NCBI GenBank assembly: GCA_023229845.1
Contig: JALNYK010000015.1
Location: 6,530-70,529, forward strand
DNA length: 64,000 nucleotides
Source: Gallionella sp.
GTDB lineage: Bacteria; Pseudomonadota; Gammaproteobacteria; Burkholderiales; Gallionellaceae
Direction of reading: 5' to 3'
The translations under genes and the position numbers were made by a program. Every line of letters starts with the position of its first letter. Positions within the stretch are counted from its first letter, which is position 1. A model generated the notes under the pieces. That model searched no databases. It was given only the letters and a program-made list of their open reading frames with translations, and was not told where the DNA came from. Shown piece after piece: positions 41,071-48,672 of this stretch.

Positions 41071-41112
41071 ATTGCGAAGCTGCCCCCATTAGCTCCTGAC
41101 TCCATTAGCTCC
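41071..41112. repeat. short dispersed motif, family E, copy 3 with a partial echo
   Basis: ATTGCGAAGCTGCCCCCATT then AGCTCC (41071-41096), followed at once by a second CATTAGCTCC (41103-41112). It lies between the zeta-like gene start and the DUF2442 gene stop. Confidence 0.6.
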
Positions 41113-41134
41113 CCAGTAGGCGGTCATATGTTGA

Positions 41135-41416
41135 TCAGGCCGCCTTTTCCAACGCAGAATCCGGCTGCAGTCGATTCTGGTAGAGGTCGGCGATGGGGAA
41201 GCACAGATCGTAATCTCCCCACACCAGTTCGCCATGCTCGATGCGATAGGTAGCAAAGCGCGCGGGTTCGAGATAGGCGCGAATATCGGGATGGCGCGAA
41301 AGCGACAGGAAGGGCTTGAAATCCACCGTCTGTTCGGTGCTATCGTCGAAAGACAGGCGCAGCGCATAATCGCCGACCTGTTCCACCGATGTGATGTTGA
41401 TGGTTGCAGGAATCAT
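41135..41416 (-). CDS. DUF2442 protein
   Basis: A 93-residue protein: INITSVEQVGDYALRLSFDDSTEQTVDF, FLSLSRHPDIRAYLEPARFATYRIEHGELVWGDYDLCFPIADLYQNRL. The W.D.DL.FPI..LY ending is the DUF2442 signature. These genes commonly follow a DUF4160 gene and the pair is regarded as toxin-antitoxin-like, with proof lacking for most members. AAGGAGG lies six bases before the ATG. The start overlaps the stop of the DUF4160 gene by four bases. Confidence 0.85.
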   Translation of the reverse strand: MIPATINITSVEQVGDYALRLSFDDSTEQTVDFKPFLSLSRHPDIRAYLEPARFATYRIEHGELVWGDYDLCFPIADLYQNRLQPDSALEKAA

Positions 41417-41718
41417 TTCAGCCTCCTTGTGATGCGTTCCGATTTTACAGGTTTGTGCAGCACGAAAAAATCGATCCACTTGCTCACGATATCGCTGGCG
41501 CGTGCCGACACCAGTTCCTCAAAGTTGCGCATCTCGGTATTTGCCAAGGGAGCGCGCCCGGCCACGCTCGTATAACGAATCTCCGCGATCTCGCCATTGA
41601 CCACGATGATCTCGGCGCGGGATTCGCGATCATGGTATTTGCCGTGGACATGCACCGGCTCATGCTCGTTGGCATAAAACATGATGATCAAACCGAAATA
41701 CTCGTAGAGCTTGGGCAT
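41413..41718 (-). CDS. DUF4160 protein
   Basis: A 101-residue protein beginning MPKLYEYFGLIIMFYANEHEPVHVHGKYHDRESRAEIIVVNGEI in a DUF4160 pattern (the HEP.H.H.HG motif is the family core and could bind metal). It ends with FEELVSARASDIVSKWIDFFVLHKPV. AAGGAGG precedes the ATG by seven bases. It is cotranscribed with the DUF2442 gene. The histidine cluster suggests a nuclease or metal-binding role. Confidence 0.85.
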   Translation of the reverse strand: MPKLYEYFGLIIMFYANEHEPVHVHGKYHDRESRAEIIVVNGEIAEIRYTSVAGRAPLANTEMRNFEELVSARASDIVSKWIDFFVLHKPVKSERITRRLK

Positions 41719-41758
41719 TGCATGCCTCCTTCAACTAGCGCGATTTTTTGTCAAAAAA

Positions 41759-41801
41759 ATTGCGAAGCTGACCCCCTTAGCTAATGCTGCCCCTATTAAC
41801 C
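41759..41801. repeat. short dispersed motif, family E, copy 4 with a partial echo
   Basis: ATTGCGAAGCTGACCCCCTT then AGCT (41759-41782) is followed directly by AATGCTGCCCCTATTA, a second partial unit. It marks the downstream (left) edge of the AT-rich two-gene cassette. Confidence 0.6.
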
Positions 41802-41806
41802 CTCAT

Positions 41807-42892
41807 TTACGAGACACTTAAATCTTTACCAAGATAATCTTTAAAATCACGAGGCAACTGAGTGGCTTCGATAAGGTATGAAGCTGCCGCCAAAATAAAT
41901 TGGCGAACACGATTGTTTGCTCCCATACGAAGCGAAAGACGACGATCCAAATCTGCAGTTGTTGTACTTAATTCACGAAATGCTGAGTCCTTAAGTGGAA
42001 GGCAGACGCTGCCAAGCAACAATGGGCTATCCAGAAATCCACGGAACAACTCCACAAAGCGTTCCCAAGCCGGAAACTCAAAGGGCTCAGCTTCAGTAAT
42101 ACCCTTCGCACTTTGGATGGCCGCCTTCAAGCGTTGTCTTATTTCATAGCTTTCTTTTCCGCCCCAGACATAGTATCGAATGATTTTCTCAAACTCGGTT
42201 CTATCCATTTCAGGATTAAAAATATTATGGAAGTCTCGCACCATTTCGCTCATGTAAAGACAAAACTGCACCAGAGTAAGCTTAAATAGGACTCTATGAA
42301 TATCTTTTGTCGGATCAAGTTCAGGGCTAATTTTCTTAAACTTAGCCATCAGGCTACGCAAGCCTTGTATCGAATGCGCCTCCAACATGGCGCTTGAAGT
42401 AAGGTATATCCAATAATCTTCTAATGCTGGATACCTATTAGGAATTTCAGATAATCTTTCCCAAGCCGCAAGATTCTCAAGATAAGAGTTTGCTATTGCG
42501 TAGTCAGTTGATGATGCACGTGCAAAATTATCAAATAATTTTTCGGAAAACAGCCTAACACCAAGACTATTGCCTGCTAGGCGATGCTCCTCAGGCGCAG
42601 CTTTAGTTAAAATAACAATGGCTTCATCGCTGTGAGTCAAACTTACTAGGCCTTTGGCCCAAAGAGCTCGGTTAATAGCGCTCACTTTGTTTAGTGTTTT
42701 GCAATCAAACAACACTCGATGTGACGGACTATCACAGCACGGCTTAATGCCCAAGACATCAATGTCAGTTATGTTAATAGGCGTCTCGCTTATTTCAGAT
42801 GAAAATCGCACATCTACTTCCATGTGAGGAACCATGCCTAGCGCCACACAATAGCGAATCGCTTTTAGCTTCTGGTTGATGTCTTTAATCAT
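41807..42892 (-). CDS. PD-(D/E)XK nuclease-like protein of an AT-rich two-gene cassette
   Basis: A 361-residue protein I cannot assign to a named family. Residues 20-100 look like a restriction-endonuclease core: Glu25 in PHMEVDV, Asp45 in ITDIDVLGI, Asp63 and Lys65 in VLFDCKT, then AIVILTKAAP. The D-X(17)-D-X-K arrangement with an upstream glutamate is what PD-(D/E)XK enzymes show. The remaining 260 residues are helical, with no transmembrane helix (FCLYMSEMVRDFHNIFNPEM, EKIIRYYVWGGKESYEIRQR). The start ATG overlaps the upstream gene's stop (ATGA). Base composition and codon choice are much more AT-rich than in neighbouring genes, which points to transfer. A DNA-processing or defence function is my inference. 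Confidence 0.75.
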   Translation of the reverse strand: MIKDINQKLKAIRYCVALGMVPHMEVDVRFSSEISETPINITDIDVLGIKPCCDSPSHRVLFDCKTLNKVSAINRALWAKGLVSLTHSDEAIVILTKAAPEEHRLAGNSLGVRLFSEKLFDNFARASSTDYAIANSYLENLAAWERLSEIPNRYPALEDYWIYLTSSAMLEAHSIQGLRSLMAKFKKISPELDPTKDIHRVLFKLTLVQFCLYMSEMVRDFHNIFNPEMDRTEFEKIIRYYVWGGKESYEIRQRLKAAIQSAKGITEAEPFEFPAWERFVELFRGFLDSPLLLGSVCLPLKDSAFRELSTTTADLDRRLSLRMGANNRVRQFILAAASYLIEATQLPRDFKDYLGKDLSVS

Positions 42893-44172
42893 CTCAAATC
42901 CAATAACAATTGTTCGATTTCTTTCTGCTCATCCGGCTGCAGAATAATTTTTTCCGATGCCCTAAATTTGGATGCAGAAACGATGGATTGCACATAAGTT
43001 TCATCTTGAGAAAGTGCAATCCTCGCATCATCATCTACTGCGGACTGACTCATTTGACCTGTACGCAGCAATGACACTGCTTCATCAACCGCCCTAATAT
43101 TTTCCGGCGTATCAATCAAATGAAGCTGGAACATGTCGCCGCTTGTTTTAACAAGCCTACCGACATGCAAATCTACAAGGCTTCTATATTGATGTGGCGC
43201 CTCACTATTCGCACCAATCCACTTGCGTTCTTTTAATTTATTTAGAAGTGCAATAGGGTATTTGATTCGATATCTTTCCTCCATCAATTGCCCTTTGCGC
43301 ACAGCAGCAACAAGGCCCATCGCCCGCTCATAAATGTTTCTATTTCCCGCATTAAGTCGGATATTCCCTGGGCGTGGCGTAAACACGAACAGCTCAGTTG
43401 CCGCATTCGGTCTATTAATGCTCGGTGGTTTCAATATCCCATCCGAAATTAGTGCCTTCAAAATATTTAGCTCGTCGCTGCCAATTTTTTCACCCGCGAC
43501 TTCCAGCTGCTTTTCAATAAGGGAAAGTGGCCACCCTTGCACTTGTCCAATTAACTTCAAAATACGTTCTACACGTCTAGCGCCACCTGCAGCTGCGATA
43601 TCAGCCAGCTTATCTAGGTTGTCCGCAAAATATGTTGGGCTCACCAATATATCTTGACCACGAGCGCGCTTTGAAAGAACAAGTCCGCTCACTGAAACAA
43701 TCTGCTCACATCGTCCGAAAAGCTTAGTCTCTGCACCTAGCCTACCCAGCAACGCATCACGTTTTTCAGGCTTGCCACTTAATTCATCCAAGATCGAGAT
43801 TGCAAGTTGCTCATGTTCAGTAAGCGACTCATTGGATAAGTATTCACCAATGCCCGAATACACCGAATCGAAGTGAGGTATAGAAGGAATGACTTTTTTT
43901 ATGGATTTCCCATCCTTAATTAGCGATAGATATTCGATCTCCGCAAGCAGATCTAGCACTTGAGGCAAAGCAATGGCTGGTATATCAAAAAAATGGTCAG
44001 AGACCTGCCTCAGAACAGCATAATCAATTTCACCTAAACCCTTTATATGAAGTGCCAATATGCTCGCCATACCAACAATCGGAAGGCGATCAAAATCAGG
44101 AATGCTCGTTCTGCCAAGACCTGACTGAAGGTCATGAGCAAGTTCGGCGATAATTTGCGGCTTCATATTCAT
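42889..44172 (-). CDS. large possible winged-helix partner of the nuclease-like protein
   Basis: A 427-residue protein without a recognised family. It starts MNMKPQIIAELAHDLQSGLG and has several helix-helix-turn-strand blocks that look like winged-helix units (IGQVQGWPLSLIEKQLEVAG, DELNILKALISDGILKPPS, MEERYRIKYPIALLNKLKER, HLIDTPENIRAVDEAVSLLR). There are no membrane segments, nucleotide-binding motifs or signal peptide. ATG 44172 is chosen, since the frame's upstream codon at 44187 is TTG. It shares the AT-rich composition of the nuclease-like gene and overlaps it by four bases, so the two act together. It could recognise DNA or RNA for the nuclease. Confidence 0.7.
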   Translation of the reverse strand: MNMKPQIIAELAHDLQSGLGRTSIPDFDRLPIVGMASILALHIKGLGEIDYAVLRQVSDHFFDIPAIALPQVLDLLAEIEYLSLIKDGKSIKKVIPSIPHFDSVYSGIGEYLSNESLTEHEQLAISILDELSGKPEKRDALLGRLGAETKLFGRCEQIVSVSGLVLSKRARGQDILVSPTYFADNLDKLADIAAAGGARRVERILKLIGQVQGWPLSLIEKQLEVAGEKIGSDELNILKALISDGILKPPSINRPNAATELFVFTPRPGNIRLNAGNRNIYERAMGLVAAVRKGQLMEERYRIKYPIALLNKLKERKWIGANSEAPHQYRSLVDLHVGRLVKTSGDMFQLHLIDTPENIRAVDEAVSLLRTGQMSQSAVDDDARIALSQDETYVQSIVSASKFRASEKIILQPDEQKEIEQLLLDLR

Positions 44173-44216
44173 TGAGTGTACTTTCAAATTTTCACAACTT
44201 TTGTATAAGCAGGAAT

Positions 44217-45881
44217 TTACCGACTAATCGGCTTATACCGAATCCGCTTCGGCTTCGCGCCTTCCTCGCCCAGCCGCTTCTTCTTGTCCGCCTCATATTC
44301 CTGGTAGTTGCCGTCGAAGAACGTCCACTTCGAATCGCCTTCGCAGGCGAGGATGTGGGTGGCGACGCGGTCGAGGAACCAGCGGTCGTGGGAGATCACG
44401 GCGACGCAGCCGGCGAATTCGAGCAGGGCGTCTTCCAGTGCGCGCAGGGTTTCCACGTCGAGGTCGTTGGAGGGTTCGTCGAGCAGCAGCATGTTGCCGC
44501 CGGCGATCAGCGTCTGCGCGAGGTGCAGACGGCCGCGTTCGCCGCCGGAGAGTTGGCCGACGATCTTGCCCTGATCTCCGCCCTTGAAGTTGAAGCGGCC
44601 GATGTAGGCGCGCGCCGGGGTTTCGTATTTGCCGACGGTCAGTATCTCGTTGCCGCCGGAGATCGCGTCGAACACGGTCTTGCCGTTGTCCAGCGAATCG
44701 CGCGCCTGATCGACGTGGGCGATCTTCACGGTCTGGCCGATCTTCACGGTGCCGCTGTCCGGTTGTTCCTTGCCGGTGATCATGCGGAACAGCGTGGATT
44801 TACCCGCGCCGTTCGGGCCGATGATGCCGACGATGGCGCCGGGCGGAATCTTGAAGCTGAGGTTGTCGATCAGCAGGCGGTCGCCGTAGGCCTTGCTCAC
44901 GCCGTCGAATTCGATGACTTCGTTGCCGAGGCGCTCGCCGACCGGGATGAAGATTTCCTGCGTCTCGTTGCGCTTCTGGTAATCGGTGTTGGAGAGTTCC
45001 TCGAAGCGGTTCAGACGCGCCTTGGACTTGGCCTGGCGCGCCTTGGGGTTCTGGCGCACCCACTCCAGCTCCTGCTTCATCGCCTTCATGTGGGCGTCGA
45101 TCTGTTTGTTCTCGGTCTCCAGTCGCGCTTCCTTCTGTTCCAGCCAGCTGGAATAGTTGCCCTTCCACGGGATGCCGTGGCCGCGGTCCAGTTCCAGAAT
45201 CCATTCGGCGGCGTTGTCGAGGAAGTAGCGGTCGTGGGTGACGGCGACCACGGTGCCGGGGAAGCGCACCAGGAACTGTTCCAGCCACTCGACCGACTCG
45301 GCGTCGAGGTGGTTGGTCGGCTCGTCCAGCAGCAGCATGTCCGGCTTTTCCAGCAGAAGCTTGCACAGCGCCACGCGGCGCTTCTCGCCGCCGGAAAGTT
45401 TCCCGATGACTGCGTCCCAGTCCGGCAGGCGCAGCGCGTCGGCGGCGATCTCCATCTGGTGTGCGGCGTCTGAGCCCCCTGCCGCGATGATGTTTTCCAG
45501 TCGCGCCTGCTCGGCGGCGAGTGCGTCGAAGTCGGCGTCTTCTTCGGCATAAGCGGCGTACACCTCGTCCAGCTTCGCCTGCGCTTGCATCACTTCGCCC
45601 AGCGCGGATTCCACTTCCTGACGCACGGTCCATTCGGGATCGAGTACCGGTTCCTGCGGCAGGTAGCCGATGCGGATGTTGGGCTCGCGCTGCACCTCGC
45701 CCTCGAACTCCTGGTCCACGCCCGCCATGATCTTCAGCACGGTGGACTTGCCCGAGCCGTTCAGGCCCAGCAGGCCGATCTTCGCGCCGGGGAAGAAGCT
45801 GAGGGAGATGTCCTTGATGATCTGACGCTTGGGAGGGACGATTTTGCTCACGCGGAGCATCGACATTACGTATTGGGCCAT
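44217..45881 (-). CDS. ettA: energy-dependent translational throttle protein EttA
   Basis: A 554-residue ABC-F ATPase. E. coli EttA is 555. It begins MAQYVMSMLRVSKIVPPKRQ. Two ABC domains are present with Walker A GLNGSGKST and GPNGAGKST, signatures LSGGEKRRVALCKLL and LSGGERGRLHLAQTL, and Walker B pairs DMLLLDEPTNHLD and MLLLDEPSNDLD. The arm domain lies in the first ABC unit and the P-site linker (QEIFIPVGERLG) in between. It gates the ribosome's first elongation steps according to the ATP/ADP ratio. It appears monocistronic. The frame extends upstream to 45944 but the family N-terminus fixes 45881. Confidence 0.95.
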   Translation of the reverse strand: MAQYVMSMLRVSKIVPPKRQIIKDISLSFFPGAKIGLLGLNGSGKSTVLKIMAGVDQEFEGEVQREPNIRIGYLPQEPVLDPEWTVRQEVESALGEVMQAQAKLDEVYAAYAEEDADFDALAAEQARLENIIAAGGSDAAHQMEIAADALRLPDWDAVIGKLSGGEKRRVALCKLLLEKPDMLLLDEPTNHLDAESVEWLEQFLVRFPGTVVAVTHDRYFLDNAAEWILELDRGHGIPWKGNYSSWLEQKEARLETENKQIDAHMKAMKQELEWVRQNPKARQAKSKARLNRFEELSNTDYQKRNETQEIFIPVGERLGNEVIEFDGVSKAYGDRLLIDNLSFKIPPGAIVGIIGPNGAGKSTLFRMITGKEQPDSGTVKIGQTVKIAHVDQARDSLDNGKTVFDAISGGNEILTVGKYETPARAYIGRFNFKGGDQGKIVGQLSGGERGRLHLAQTLIAGGNMLLLDEPSNDLDVETLRALEDALLEFAGCVAVISHDRWFLDRVATHILACEGDSKWTFFDGNYQEYEADKKKRLGEEGAKPKRIRYKPISR

Positions 45882-45961
45882 TTCGAGTTCACTTGCGGTT
45901 TTGGAAAGCGCGTAGCTTACCGCATCCGGGGGCTCTAGAACCACTGCATAGTCGATGCGCG

Positions 45962-46654
45962 TCAGTCCCCGCCGGTGAGCGGCACGAATCGCACCGGCAG
46001 GATGTTTTTACTGTGTGAGATGCCGTCTTTATCCTTGGTGATCAGGATCAGTTCCTGCGCGAACCAGCCTTCGCCGACCGGGATCGCTAGGCGTCCGCCC
46101 GGCTTGAGCTGGTCGATCAGCGCTTGCGGCACTTGGTCGGGTGCGGCGGTGACGATGATGCCGTCGTATGGTGCATGCTCGATCCATCCCGCATGGCCGT
46201 CGCCGGCTTTCACCTCGACGTTGGCATAGCCCAGTTCGCGCAGTAATCCGGCGGCATGTCTGGCCAGCGGTTCGACGATTTCGATGCTGTAAACCTCGCC
46301 GGCCAGTTCGGACAGGATCGCGGTCTGGTAGCCGCAGCCGGTGCCGACTTCAAGCACGGTGTCGTCCTTGTTCAGTCGCAACAGGTCGGTCATCAGCGCG
46401 ACGATGTAGGGCTGCGAGATCGTCTGCCCGTAGCCGATGGGCAGCGGGTGGTTGTCGTAGGCGGCGTATCGTTCTTCGTCTGGAACGAAGCGGTGGCGCG
46501 GAACGGCAGCCATTGCCGCGAGCACCCGCTCCGAGATCGGCCCTGCGCCGTAGCCGACCGTTTCCTCCGCCATCGCGCGGATTTCTTCGACCATCAGACG
46601 CCGCGCTTCGATGTAAATCGCGTCGCCGGCTTCATGCGTTTTCGAGGATGTCAT
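45962..46654 (-). CDS. pcm: protein-L-isoaspartate O-methyltransferase
   Basis: A 230-residue PCMT. The N-terminal part has VGYGAGPISERVLAAMAAVPRHRFVPDE, then YDNHPLPIGYGQTISQPYIVALMT, and the SAM-binding motif LEVGTGCGYQTAILSELAGEVYSIE. The C-terminal part has IIVTAAPDQVPQALIDQLKPGGRL. It repairs isoaspartyl residues in damaged proteins. It lies 14 bp downstream of the MASE4-like GGDEF gene on the same strand. No surE, nlpD or rpoS is adjacent. Confidence 0.93.
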   Translation of the reverse strand: MTSSKTHEAGDAIYIEARRLMVEEIRAMAEETVGYGAGPISERVLAAMAAVPRHRFVPDEERYAAYDNHPLPIGYGQTISQPYIVALMTDLLRLNKDDTVLEVGTGCGYQTAILSELAGEVYSIEIVEPLARHAAGLLRELGYANVEVKAGDGHAGWIEHAPYDGIIVTAAPDQVPQALIDQLKPGGRLAIPVGEGWFAQELILITKDKDGISHSKNILPVRFVPLTGGD

Positions 46655-46668
46655 GATCGTCGTTTCGG

Positions 46669-48246
46669 CTACACGCCCTGATGAGCGGCTAACCCGTCGT
46701 CGTAAAAGCGGTAACAGTTTCTGCCGGATTCCTTGGCGGCATACATCGCCATGTCGGCCTTTTTCATCAGTTCCTGCGTGTCGTCGGTTCCGTCGATGGG
46801 ATAAACGGCGATGCCGATGCTGACGCCGATCTGCACCGGATGGCTGGCGATCTCGAAAGGAGTTTCCAATACCCTGATGATTTTGTCCGCGACCAACGCC
46901 GCGTCCTGCGGATGGCTGATTTCCGCCATCACCAGAATGAACTCGTCGCCCCCGGAGCGGCTTACCGTATCGCCGCTGCGTATGCAGCCGGTTATCCTCA
47001 CCGCCACTTGCCTTAACAATTCATCGCCAGCGTCGTGTCCGAGCGTATCGTTGACCTGTTTGAAACGATCCAGGTCGAGAAACATCACCGCCATGGAATA
47101 CCCGTGGCGCTTGGCTTGGGTAAGCGCTTGCCGGAAACGATCGAGCAACAGCCTGCGATTGGGCAGGCAGGTCAAGGCGTCGTAGTAGGCCAGCTGGCGC
47201 ACTTGTTCCTCGCTGTGCTGCAAGTCGGCGACAAGCCGGTCCTTCTCGTCGATCAGCGACACGAGTTTTACATTCGCCTCCGAAAGTTTGCTCATGGCAA
47301 TGGTGAGCCTGCGGTAAAGCCGGTTCACCTCGTACAAGAAAGCCAGCAGCAATATGCCCGCGGCTATCATCGACTCGATGCGCCCGAAGTACCAGGCAAC
47401 GGTATAGCGCCCGGTGGCCCCCAGACTCGCGGCAATATCGGCCAGAAACGCGGTGAGCGAAACCGCCAGCCATAGATGCAGGATAGTCCGCTGCCGCAGC
47501 CCGTGTCGCCAGGCGAGAAATGCGGCAAACGCAGCGATGGTGGCCGCAAGGCCGCCGGCGAAGTAAAAGGCAGGTGGCAACGGCGTGCCCGGTGGCGTGA
47601 GCAAGACAGGCAAGGAGTCGTGGAACACGGTGATTGCGATGCCTACGGCGAACGTCAATATCGCCGCTCCGGCGATACTGGCGGAGATCATGCGGTTGGC
47701 TTGTTGCTCGGACAGCGGTTTTTCACAGAGGCTGTTACGCGGGATCAGCGACAGCGCGACGATGGCCGGAAACAGGATGTGCCAGAAGTGCCAAGCCCAG
47801 ATGGCGCTCTGTGGGCCGCCGATGACGCTGCCTTCCGCTTTCAGTGCGCTGGGAAAAGCCAGGATGAACGGGATGGTGACGAATGCGCCGAATAGGTAGG
47901 CCCCGGCCAGTATCGCGTAGAACGGCAATCGGCGGTAACGGAACTGACCCAGCAGCACGAAACCGGCAATGGCATTCACCAGAAAAATGAAACTGGCATG
48001 GAGCGTGGTGAATTGCGGGAGCACCGGCAGTTGGGTCGCGCCGAACGCAAGCACGCCGAGCGCGATGAGGACGATAAGCGCCGTAAATGCCGCGACGCGG
48101 CGCAAGGCGTTCGGATCCGCGCTACCCTTCTGGTCGAGGGCAAGCTCGCCTTGTTCGGGAACGTCATCGTATTCCCGGGCCGGATGTATTGCCGCACTGT
48201 GCGGCTTAGAGGATTCCATGATCGTCGATGATTTCCGGAGCGTCAT
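46669..48246 (-). CDS. MASE4-like GGDEF diguanylate cyclase
   Basis: A 525-residue protein. After about 45 cytoplasmic residues come eight hydrophobic helices with the MASE4 pattern (TTLHASFIFLVNAIAGFVLLGQF, IPFILAFPSALKAEGSVIGG, HFWHILFPAIVALSLIP). A coiled region (LSEANVKLVSLIDEKDRLVADLQHSEEQV) links to the GGDEF domain: YDALTCLPNRRLLLDRF, LDLDRFKQVNDTLGHDAGDELL, active site SRSGGDEF. The inhibitory RxxD (RSGD) is intact. Its ATG at 48246 overlaps the stop of a 53-residue membrane protein gene (ATGA); an inner ATG at 48219 is also possible. Confidence 0.88.
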   Translation of the reverse strand: MTLRKSSTIMESSKPHSAAIHPAREYDDVPEQGELALDQKGSADPNALRRVAAFTALIVLIALGVLAFGATQLPVLPQFTTLHASFIFLVNAIAGFVLLGQFRYRRLPFYAILAGAYLFGAFVTIPFILAFPSALKAEGSVIGGPQSAIWAWHFWHILFPAIVALSLIPRNSLCEKPLSEQQANRMISASIAGAAILTFAVGIAITVFHDSLPVLLTPPGTPLPPAFYFAGGLAATIAAFAAFLAWRHGLRQRTILHLWLAVSLTAFLADIAASLGATGRYTVAWYFGRIESMIAAGILLLAFLYEVNRLYRRLTIAMSKLSEANVKLVSLIDEKDRLVADLQHSEEQVRQLAYYDALTCLPNRRLLLDRFRQALTQAKRHGYSMAVMFLDLDRFKQVNDTLGHDAGDELLRQVAVRITGCIRSGDTVSRSGGDEFILVMAEISHPQDAALVADKIIRVLETPFEIASHPVQIGVSIGIAVYPIDGTDDTQELMKKADMAMYAAKESGRNCYRFYDDGLAAHQGV

Positions 48247-48404
48247 TCCTTGCGTTTGACAGCAATGCCCACCACCTCGATCAGCACGCCGAGCGCGAAC
48301 GCTAATGCGCCTGCCCAGGTTTCGAGCGCCAGATACATCATCGCCGCGCCCATTATCATCAGCAATGCCGAGATGGGGCGACGGATGTGCGGTTTTCTCA
48401 GCAT
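48243..48404 (-). CDS. 53-residue two-helix membrane protein
   Basis: A small membrane protein: MLRKPHIRRPISALLMIMGA, AMMYLALETWAGALAFALG, VLIEVVGIAVKRKE. Two hydrophobic helices are joined by a short ETWAG loop with basic ends, giving a hairpin with both termini inside. AAAGGA lies nine bases before ATG 48404. It overlaps the MASE4-like cyclase start, so it may modulate or accompany that protein. Function unknown. Confidence 0.65.
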   Translation of the reverse strand: MLRKPHIRRPISALLMIMGAAMMYLALETWAGALAFALGVLIEVVGIAVKRKE

Positions 48405-48408
48405 GATG

Positions 48409-48590
48409 TCAGTTCCTTTGCCACCAATGGTTCGCAGATGTTTTCGACGTGTCTCCATCTAGGGGGTACAACCGTCCATACAATTCGCGTTTTTCGCGCG
48501 ACAGTTCTTTCGGCACGCGCACCTCGATGTGTTCCGGTTGCAGGCATAACCGATGATAGCCACAGATGCTCTCGAAAGAGGCTCAGGATT
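48409..48590 (-). pseudogene. possible decayed gene tail upstream of the 53-residue gene
   Basis: The minus-strand frame ending at 48409 encodes LQPEHIEVRVPKELSREKRE then LYGRLYPLDGDTS. This has normal protein character and resembles the C-terminal tail of DnaJ/CbpA-type co-chaperones (VRVPK.LS...RELY.RL). A stop precedes it at about 48590 and no ATG starts it. It may be a residual 3' end. Weak call. Confidence 0.25.
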
Positions 48591-48672
48591 TACTGATTTC
48601 GGGCTCGCGCCGCATTTCGAATCGATGTGCAGCTTCTTTGTCCTCGACGGTAGCTTTCGGGGATTGTCCGGG

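Noticed and set aside
41807..44172. Prophage remnant
   Set aside because: No integrase, capsid, tail or lysis genes and no attachment site are visible; only the base composition suggests transfer.
44172..45473. 433-codon plus-strand frame opposite ettA
   Set aside because: EttA is certain on the minus strand; this frame lacks any family pattern.
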